NCBI GenBank assembly: GCA_903912795.1
Contig: CAIWIS010000543.1
Span: 1-5,597 of the forward strand
Origin: an uncultured Bacteroidales bacterium
GTDB lineage: Bacteria > Bacteroidota > Bacteroidia > Bacteroidales > Paludibacteraceae
DNA: 5,597 nucleotides
Direction of reading: 5' to 3'
How positions within the stretch are numbered: the stretch's first letter is position 1; each line of letters opens with the position of its first letter. A model generated the notes under the pieces. It was not told where the DNA came from and searched no databases. It was given only the letters and a program-made list of their open reading frames with translations. Position numbers and translations under genes: made by a program. Positions 1 through 5,597 of this stretch are shown here, piece after piece.

Positions 1-818
1 CCAGCTTCGCTGATAACGATTTTGCTGTGAGGCAATGCATTACGCACTTTCTGCACATTCTCAATCGAATATTTTATTCCTTCGTCAATATCCTTACCTT
101 CCCAAATAGGATAAATATGAATGGCTATAAAATCGAGTTCCTTGGCCAATTTTACACCGTGAGCAGCCCACCATTCGTAATTTTCGGCCACCGTAACTGG
201 TTGTTTTATCGTTTTTTTAACCTTGCGTACATACGAAATTAATGTATCCACATCAACGCGATGATCGTTCCAATCTACCAATGCTTCGTTTGCAACATTT
301 ACCGCAACTACAATTTTTTTATATTTATTGGCTAATGTAATTCCACGTTGAATTTCTCGTGCATTTTCGAGTTTATTATTATCCAGCGTTTGCTGGGGAA
401 TGGGCTCAGTAAGCCACGCACAACTCAAATGATTGCTCAGTTCGGCATTGAGCCAAATGCCCAGCATCACTTTTATATTGAGTTTATTTTCGTGGATTAA
501 TTTCAAAACAGTTGCTGAATTTTCGCCACTATCGTACAGTCGTATCAACGAAAAGTGCTGACTGATAATTAGTAAATCTTCTAAAATCTGTTTTTCGGTC
601 GGATTTTTAGCCCCATCGCCACGATCGGGGTGTTGGCCGGTTCGGAAGCCAGAATAGCAAACCGCATTCGAAACGCCTGCTAACAAACTTTTAGGTTGTT
701 GCTTAATAGAAATTGCACTTTGATTGGTTGCGTTTTTCTTTCCATTAGTTGAATAACAAGCCATTAAAGGGATTGAAATTACGAAAAGTAAAACTGCGAA
801 TTTTGAAACTCGTTGCAT
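1..818 (-). CDS. GH17-type beta-1,3-glucanase lipoprotein (partial, C-terminus beyond the window)
   Basis: This is a predicted surface or periplasmic lipoprotein hydrolysing beta-1,3-glucan. The coding region runs from ATG at 818-816 without a stop to the window edge, giving 272 complete codons. Residues 1-21 are a lipoprotein signal peptide (hydrophobic 8-18, lipobox LMAC with acylated Cys21), followed by a polar linker to about residue 42. The GH17 barrel begins near GVSNAVCYSGFRTGQHPD (48-65). Visible motifs are LIRLYD (91-96), KVMLGIWL (116-123), the acid/base Glu178 in VNVANEAL, HIYP (234-237) and the nucleophile Glu271 in VISEAG, matching the GH17 pattern in which the nucleophile Glu precedes a small residue and GW. 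The gene is cut just after this residue, so the end of the barrel is unseen. It resembles the COG5309 group of bacterial GH17 proteins. Transglycosylase activity also exists in GH17 and is not excluded. It starts 24 bp after the beta-helix gene, with no Shine-Dalgarno match in the gap (TTGTAAAAAAC before ATG). Confidence 0.88.
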   Translation of the reverse strand, partial: MQRVSKFAVLLFVISIPLMACYSTNGKKNATNQSAISIKQQPKSLLAGVSNAVCYSGFRTGQHPDRGDGAKNPTEKQILEDLLIISQHFSLIRLYDSGENSATVLKLIHENKLNIKVMLGIWLNAELSNHLSCAWLTEPIPQQTLDNNKLENAREIQRGITLANKYKKIVVAVNVANEALVDWNDHRVDVDTLISYVRKVKKTIKQPVTVAENYEWWAAHGVKLAKELDFIAIHIYPIWEGKDIDEGIKYSIENVQKVRNALPHSKIVISEA

Positions 819-842
819 GTTTTTTACAATAGATTTATAATT

Positions 843-3731
843 TTATTTTTTGATCACTTTCCCATTTATTATTCCTTTTGCATTCTCAGCTTTCAGGAAG
901 TAAATCCCAGTTTTAAAGATACTCATATCCAACTTGTAAACGGAAGGTATAAACTGGTCAAACACTTTATTGCCGACAATATCATACATCATGATTCGGT
1001 TATTTTCTTCAGGCAATAGGATATGTAATACGTCATTTACCGGATTTGGATAAAGATGTATACTTCTTGCATCAATTTGATTGACACCAGTATTAATTGA
1101 TTTGAAGAAAATGTTATCAATATAATTGGTACTTCCAGCTGTGCGAGCAGAAGGATAATCGGGATAAACTAGCATTTTGGTCACCGTTTTGCCATTCAAA
1201 CCAGAATAATCAAAAGTCATTTCTTCCCACTCGTTTATTTTGGTATTTGGGGCATATTTTTGAAGTTTCACGGTTGCATCAGCATTCTGCAATGTTAATA
1301 CGACATTACTAATAACGCTTTTGTAAACCATTAGTTTTACTTTGTTATTATCGGCCGTAAAAGTTATAGGCGAAAGACCCGTTGTTTGTACTTGTGCCCA
1401 TGTAGCAGCATTTGCATTTACAATGAATTTGGCACATGTTGCAGATGAGTTTATGCCTGAAGTTGATGGATTAGCAACAAAACTAAACAGATTGACAGCA
1501 TTATCTCCATTTTCGAATATTGTCCAAGTCCAATCTTTACCCACTGTTTCAAAATCAATGGTTGGTATTTGAGGAACGACAATAACTGTAGAGCAATCTT
1601 TTCCAACGGTGTAGGTAAATTGTTTTGTAACTGCCATTCCTCCGGCATAAGCAAATTTACAAGCCATTTTAAATATGGAGCCAGCGGTTTGTCCGGTGAA
1701 TGTTTTAGTAACTATTTTGCCATTTGCAGTCATTATCGATTCAGCAAAATTTGGGTTGTAGGTCCAGGCATATCCCTGAACTCCAGTACGGTTATCCAAT
1801 AATTCGAAAGTTGCTGTTACATCCGTTCCAACCGTTTTGAAAGAATATTTGTATCCTGTAGTGAATGTGCCATTTGTAGACACATAATCTGATCCTTCAC
1901 ATTCGGTATTAGTTACAGGCGTAGTGCTCACAGATATCGTCAAAGGACTGTTAGCTGCTTCATTTCCAAAAAAATCTTTTACCGTAACCGTAAATGTATA
2001 GCTTGTACTTGGAGTCAGATTGATTAGCCGATGCGTTTTTACAATGTCTGAATTTCCTGCCAAATCAGTTGTAGTTCCATTCATTGTTATGCTATATTTT
2101 AAAATATCAGAGCTTTCAGTTGCTTTCAAAAGTAACTCGATACTGGTTGCAGTAAGAACCCCCGGCGTAACTGTAAAATCGGTTGGTGCTCCGGTATCAC
2201 TGGCAAGGAATCGTTGTTTGGCAGGAATTGTACCTGAATTTATGGTATTTGGTGGTCCAAAAGGCGGCCAGCTCAGGTCGCCAAAAAAGGCAGGTTTCTC
2301 AGTCAGATACATTGAATTGCTAAGGGTTGTACCATAAGTTGGGTCGTAGCTTACCGTTCCTCCCAAATTATTTCCGTGAATAATTAAACCAGTTCCCGAG
2401 CGAATATCAAATTTATAACTTCCCAATAATTCATTTCCAATATAATTTTGATTACTAGCATTATCCATATTGATAATGTCATAACTTTCAACCCTATTTC
2501 TGAAAAGTGTATTTCCCGGACCTGAAGGACCCCAATAATCTGAATTTGAAACTCTTTGCACAATATTTCCTTCAAATAAATTCATAAACGGAAAATGTCC
2601 GTGCAACGAAATATCGGATGGGATACCAGCTAAATCCCAAACGGGATCGATGGAATAATTGTAACCATACACATTCTCACTGGCACCTGCATGAATAATC
2701 AAGGCATGACGTAGACGTTGGAATAAATTATTTTCGACCAATACATCCCCGCTGTGTAAACCGATACCCACACCATATCCATTACCACCTCCACCATAAT
2801 TATAGGCTCTGTGAAAATAACTGTCCCTTACTGTTAGATTTGTGCTTTGCTCAATAAGTACATGGGCTGTCAATGTACTATCACTCTCAATATTTTTAAT
2901 CCAGCAATTGGCAGCAAAATTAAAGAAAAAAGAATATCCACTGGCGATAGATTGATTTTTCACCCTTTTTACTTTTAAGTTTTCAATACCCACATTTTCA
3001 ATTGCTTGCCATGTTCTTGCACGCAATGTTCCACCCGGAGGCGCGTAAAAATCGAAACGTAACGGGCGATCCATAGTCAATACATTTCCGCTAACAGCAG
3101 TCACTTTAAACAACTGACCAATAGATTCTGCAGCCCATGAAGGATTCCAATCGATAGGGTTATTTGTTAACATAATGGCAGGGTCGTTTGATTGTTTGAT
3201 TTGCGCCCAGTTACCTGCCTGAAACAGAGTTCCATCAGCAACGGTAATTGATGTTGAACCTCTTGAGTTTCCAGCTGTTACGTTGGTCAACGTTCCTGCA
3301 GTCCACGAAACAATATCGATACAATGAACATTGGCGGCACCCAAATTAAAATGAAATAGAGTGGTAGTAGGTGATTCGCCTCTCAATACCCTTCCTGATT
3401 TAAGGGAAACGGTGGATTTAAAAATATAGGTTCCTGCTGGAAAATAAAACACGCAGGGTGACGGATAAGCCGTATTATCATTTATGAGTGCTTGCAAATT
3501 GGCTGTATTATCGGTTACACCATCGGCAACCAATGCCGGAGTTGTGGTAGTCACATTGTAAACGGTTGTTACTTGCGGTATACCGCCTTGAACGCCCGCT
3601 TTGCTCCAGTCGGCAACACGATTGGCTGGAAGCGTTTGCGAAAATGCATTGAAGTATGTAAATATCGCAAATATTAGACACACTGCAATTTGAAAGTTAA
3701 TAGTCTTGATTTTAGATTGAGAGTAGTTCAT
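843..3731 (-). CDS. Secreted multidomain right-handed beta-helix (pectate-lyase-3-like) protein with T9SS type A sorting domain
   Basis: This is a secreted surface protein of unassigned activity. Residues 1-31 are a signal peptide (hydrophobic 14-27, cleavage after AFS, leaving Gln32). Residues about 38-480 form a right-handed beta-helix. It opens with the pectate-lyase-3 signature: VADGVTDNTANLQALIND, then YFPAGTYIF and SGRVLRGES (residues 68-120). Later rungs carry repeated Asn/Val/Ile turns, a Gly-rich loop (313-322), LHGHFPFMNLFEGN (376-389) and TLFRNRVES (408-416). Residues about 515-606 are fibronectin III-like. Residues 611-713 are a cysteine-bracketed beta module (Cys611, Cys691, Cys713). 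Residues 725-877 are a jelly-roll-like, probably carbohydrate-binding module starting DFETVGKDWTW. Residues 890-962 are the T9SS type A sorting domain (LYPNP to KK). Beta-helices of this type occur in polysaccharide lyases, GH28-like proteins and GH55 beta-1,3-glucanases. No diagnostic catalytic set could be assigned here. It starts 13 bp after the GH5 stop, so it is probably cotranscribed and may act on the same polysaccharide. Confidence 0.9.
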   Translation of the reverse strand: MNYSQSKIKTINFQIAVCLIFAIFTYFNAFSQTLPANRVADWSKAGVQGGIPQVTTVYNVTTTTPALVADGVTDNTANLQALINDNTAYPSPCVFYFPAGTYIFKSTVSLKSGRVLRGESPTTTLFHFNLGAANVHCIDIVSWTAGTLTNVTAGNSRGSTSITVADGTLFQAGNWAQIKQSNDPAIMLTNNPIDWNPSWAAESIGQLFKVTAVSGNVLTMDRPLRFDFYAPPGGTLRARTWQAIENVGIENLKVKRVKNQSIASGYSFFFNFAANCWIKNIESDSTLTAHVLIEQSTNLTVRDSYFHRAYNYGGGGNGYGVGIGLHSGDVLVENNLFQRLRHALIIHAGASENVYGYNYSIDPVWDLAGIPSDISLHGHFPFMNLFEGNIVQRVSNSDYWGPSGPGNTLFRNRVESYDIINMDNASNQNYIGNELLGSYKFDIRSGTGLIIHGNNLGGTVSYDPTYGTTLSNSMYLTEKPAFFGDLSWPPFGPPNTINSGTIPAKQRFLASDTGAPTDFTVTPGVLTATSIELLLKATESSDILKYSITMNGTTTDLAGNSDIVKTHRLINLTPSTSYTFTVTVKDFFGNEAANSPLTISVSTTPVTNTECEGSDYVSTNGTFTTGYKYSFKTVGTDVTATFELLDNRTGVQGYAWTYNPNFAESIMTANGKIVTKTFTGQTAGSIFKMACKFAYAGGMAVTKQFTYTVGKDCSTVIVVPQIPTIDFETVGKDWTWTIFENGDNAVNLFSFVANPSTSGINSSATCAKFIVNANAATWAQVQTTGLSPITFTADNNKVKLMVYKSVISNVVLTLQNADATVKLQKYAPNTKINEWEEMTFDYSGLNGKTVTKMLVYPDYPSARTAGSTNYIDNIFFKSINTGVNQIDARSIHLYPNPVNDVLHILLPEENNRIMMYDIVGNKVFDQFIPSVYKLDMSIFKTGIYFLKAENAKGIINGKVIKK
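846..1064 (-). repeat. T9SS type A sorting-domain coding segment, copy 2 (beta-helix protein)
   Basis: Residues 890-962 of the beta-helix protein form the second T9SS type A signal: LYPNP, then IVGNKVF, TGIYFLKAEN and the terminal KVIKK. It aligns without gaps to the copy in the upstream GH5 protein. The conserved blocks are ENNR, LDMS, the TG-Y-F core and the GK-KK tail. It predicts export across the outer membrane with removal of this tail, and in many Bacteroidota attachment to surface lipopolysaccharide. Confidence 0.8.
1101..1559 (-). other. Jelly-roll-like probable carbohydrate-binding module (residues 725-877 of the beta-helix protein)
   Basis: The segment opens with DFETVGKDWTWTIFENGDN and continues through NPSTSGINSSATCAKFIV, an aromatic-containing strand pair (ATWAQVQT), KLMVYK, and a closing TNYIDNIFF typical of the last strand of jelly-roll CBMs. 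From memory, closely similar modules are attached to laminarinase-type (GH16-like) secreted enzymes of Bacteroidota, which would fit beta-glucan binding. That assignment is inference; no ligand residues are proven. Confidence 0.6.
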
Positions 3732-3744
3732 TAATCTGTTTTTT

Positions 3745-5571
3745 TTATTTTTTCATCACTTTCCCGTTCAAAATGCCACTTGCATTTTCTACCCGAATGA
3801 AATATACTCCCGTATTAAAAGTACTCATATCTAATTGGTAATTAGATGGAACTTTATCATTGAATACTCTTTTTCCCAACATATCCGTAATGACAAGTCG
3901 GTTGTTTTCGTCCGACAATTTTAAATGCAAGATGTTTTGAACTGGATTTGGATAATAAATAGTAGCATTATTTTCAATTAAAGGATTCTGAATTGCAGTT
4001 GATGTATTTTGCTGAAAATAAGACCTAAAAAGCAATTCCCTATCCGTTTTAGTGGCAGGAAATACTTCATCATAGTATCCGTTTGAATGTTCTACACTCC
4101 AACCACTCCAAGTTCTGAAGGTATTATAGGCATAATCCCAATTGTATTCCTCAAAAATTTCAATACAATCGCGCAAATATTTGTACGCGCTATTGTTTGG
4201 AGCCCACCGAATACAGCTAAATTCACCAATATATATCGGAACACGGTATTTGTCCTGATAAGCTTTAATTGGCGCGAGTATCTCTTTTAATTTGGCCTTG
4301 TCGTAATTAACGCCATCAATCATTCCGGGATATGAAATCGATGGTATTTCCGGACCAAACTGATGTGTTAGACTATGAGGAGTATACATGTGCACGCTAT
4401 AGATAATATTAGGTATAGATGCATCAATAGGTTTAATATCATCCATATTCATGCTATAATTTAAACTTTCGATGATTATTCCTTTTTCGGTATCAATTTC
4501 CCGAATCACTTTTACAAGTGTGTCGGCTAACTGTGGCCACATCAATATCGAATTGTCCAATGGATAAGTATAACTATATGGATACGGACTACTTACAATA
4601 GGCTCATTGGCAAGGTCATAGGCCCAAACAGCACTCGAATTTTTATACCTTGTGGCAATCAATTTCCATGCATTAATAAGTCGGGTTTGAGCCGCCTGAC
4701 TTTTGAATAAACCATCCGATAAACCTGCCATACCCACATTTATGCGAAGTCCATTGGCAGTACACCATTTAACCAAGGTATCCATTCGCACCAATTCGGT
4801 TTGCAATATCGCATCGTAATCCGCCAATTGTAATCCGCCGGGATAATATTTCTCACCACCAATCATTACGCGAATAGAATTTGCTTTCCAGTCATTACGA
4901 AGTTCATCCAGACCACTTTTGCTAATAATATTTTTGGCAGTATTGCTACTGTAAACCACATTCATACCTCTATACATGCCGGTGTGCGATTTATTTATCG
5001 GAATATTTGGGTCGCGGGCAGGTGGCATAGGCTCGGCAATTACTTGAATATGAAGATTGTCAACCCAAAACTTTCCTGTTGCATTATAAATCCCGACATT
5101 TAAACTCAACCCTGTTACATCATCATCCATTTTGAACGTTCTTCCTACTTGTTTCCAATCAAAAGTACCCGTTTCTACAGCAATTCTATAGTACCTTTTG
5201 GACCCGGAAGTTGTATTTCCTACAAGCTGAATAACCATTCCCGGATTCCCTCCACCAGTTAAATTCTCGCCTTTTATGGCTGCCGACATAGCAAGCGTTC
5301 TTCCCAAAAGGTTTGTAATTGGAATTGTTGCAGACGATGTAAGATCAGTATTCGTTGTTGTATTATTAAACAACAACCCATTCCCACTAAAACCTGTTGT
5401 GATGGAGTATTTTGTGGATGGCAACCAAAGTGCATTGATAGTACTTGGAGCGCTTTCAAAATCTTCGTGTAGTACAACACGGTTTAGTTGACTGTAGGCA
5501 GGAATAAAGAACAATAAACTAAAGATAAGAATCTGATATTTAATGCAATTTAAATGAAGAATTTTATTCAT
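3745..5571 (-). CDS. Secreted GH5 family glycoside hydrolase with N-terminal CBM4/9-like domain and T9SS type A sorting domain
   Basis: This is a predicted extracellular or cell-surface endo-acting beta-glycanase. Residues 1-27 form a Sec signal peptide (hydrophobic 13-24, cleavage after AYS, leaving Gln28). Residues 30-178 look like a CBM4/9-type beta-sandwich, opening with VVLHEDFES and closing with FWVDNLHI. Residues 195-500 are a GH5 (beta/alpha)8 barrel: Arg234 in SIRVMI, the acid/base Glu323 in YDLANEP, His394 and Tyr396 in SVHMYTP, the nucleophile Glu450 in IYIGEFS, and Trp488 in FRTWSGW. Residues 537-608 are a T9SS type A sorting domain starting at IYYPNP and ending in MKK. All expected GH5 catalytic residues are present, so the enzyme should be active. 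The substrate is not readable from sequence; GH5 covers cellulose, mannan, xyloglucan and beta-1,3-glucan. The start is the only Met ahead of the signal peptide. Its upstream region is A-rich without a Shine-Dalgarno match, as is usual in Bacteroidota. It is the first of three co-directional genes, 13 bp before the next. Confidence 0.93.
   Translation of the reverse strand: MNKILHLNCIKYQILIFSLLFFIPAYSQLNRVVLHEDFESAPSTINALWLPSTKYSITTGFSGNGLLFNNTTTNTDLTSSATIPITNLLGRTLAMSAAIKGENLTGGGNPGMVIQLVGNTTSGSKRYYRIAVETGTFDWKQVGRTFKMDDDVTGLSLNVGIYNATGKFWVDNLHIQVIAEPMPPARDPNIPINKSHTGMYRGMNVVYSSNTAKNIISKSGLDELRNDWKANSIRVMIGGEKYYPGGLQLADYDAILQTELVRMDTLVKWCTANGLRINVGMAGLSDGLFKSQAAQTRLINAWKLIATRYKNSSAVWAYDLANEPIVSSPYPYSYTYPLDNSILMWPQLADTLVKVIREIDTEKGIIIESLNYSMNMDDIKPIDASIPNIIYSVHMYTPHSLTHQFGPEIPSISYPGMIDGVNYDKAKLKEILAPIKAYQDKYRVPIYIGEFSCIRWAPNNSAYKYLRDCIEIFEEYNWDYAYNTFRTWSGWSVEHSNGYYDEVFPATKTDRELLFRSYFQQNTSTAIQNPLIENNATIYYPNPVQNILHLKLSDENNRLVITDMLGKRVFNDKVPSNYQLDMSTFNTGVYFIRVENASGILNGKVMKK
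3748..3963 (-). repeat. T9SS type A sorting-domain coding segment, copy 1 (GH5 protein)
   Basis: Residues 537-608 of the GH5 protein form the C-terminal secretion signal recognised by the type IX translocon. It starts at the YPNP motif and runs through MLGKRVF and TGVYFIRVEN to the terminal KVMKK. It is paralogous to the segment at 846-1064. My hand alignment of the last 67 residues (from NPV) gives 37 identities and no gaps, about 55%. Short stretches also match at the nucleotide level, for example ATCACTTTCCC and TACTCATATC on the plus strand. The copies are diverged, so this is a shared cargo domain and not a recent repeat. Confidence 0.8.
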
Positions 5572-5597
5572 GTTGGTGTTTTTTGAAATATAATGAG

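Noticed and set aside
819..842. Possible promoter or terminator between the beta-helix and GH17 genes
   Set aside because: The 24 bp gap is simply A/T-rich. I see no inverted repeat with a T-run and no TAnnTTTG element with a spaced TTTG.
2020..2337. Plus-strand open frame of 105 codons antisense to the beta-helix gene
   Set aside because: It lies wholly inside a well-supported gene, has no recognisable domain or start signal, and is best explained as a shadow frame. The same holds for the other short plus-strand frames.
2765..2800. CCACC/ACC-rich run resembling a simple repeat
   Set aside because: It encodes the Gly-rich loop (residues 313-322) of the beta-helix in frame and is not a nucleotide-level repeat array.
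3732..3744. Possible regulatory site between the GH5 and beta-helix genes
   Set aside because: It is only 13 bp (A-run then CAGATTA), with no stem-loop or binding-site symmetry.
5585..5592. TATATTTC on the minus strand upstream of the GH5 gene, one mismatch from the Bacteroidota -7 element TAnnTTTG
   Set aside because: It lies only 13 nt before the start codon, which would leave a very short 5' UTR. The -33 region is outside the window, and such matches are common in AT-rich DNA.

Overview
The window is AT-rich DNA read entirely from the minus strand. It holds three consecutive genes for secreted carbohydrate-active or carbohydrate-binding proteins. Two of them end in a type IX secretion system (T9SS) type A sorting domain (a YPNP motif, about 70 residues, ending in Lys-Lys), and both have signal peptides predicted to leave Gln as the mature N-terminus. 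The third has a lipoprotein signal. None of the three starts has a convincing Shine-Dalgarno sequence; the upstream stretches are A/T-rich. Together this points firmly to a member of the Bacteroidota with a T9SS. I cannot name the genus.

Layout in transcription order, right to left. (1) Positions 5571-3745 encode a complete 608-residue protein: signal peptide, CBM4/9-like N-terminal domain, GH5 (cellulase superfamily) catalytic domain with both catalytic glutamates visible, and T9SS sorting domain. (2) After 13 bp, 3731-843 encode a complete 962-residue multidomain protein: signal peptide, right-handed beta-helix of the pectate-lyase-3 type, fibronectin III-like domain, a roughly 100-residue cysteine-bracketed beta module, a jelly-roll-like module opening with DFETVGKDWTW, and a second T9SS sorting domain. 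(3) After 24 bp, 818-1 encode the N-terminal 272 residues of a GH17-type beta-1,3-glucanase lipoprotein. The window edge cuts it immediately after the predicted catalytic nucleophile.

The tight spacing, shared strand and lack of any visible terminator between genes suggest one operon. A reasonable inference is a polysaccharide-utilisation locus aimed at a beta-glucan: GH17 is typically active on beta-1,3-glucan, GH5 is mainly a beta-glycanase family, and the beta-helix protein contributes an unassigned activity or binding. No SusC/SusD pair, regulator or transporter lies in the window. The least described element is the beta-helix protein, whose catalytic status and substrate cannot be assigned from sequence. 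There are no RNA genes, mobile elements or CRISPR arrays, and no gene-free stretch longer than 26 bp.
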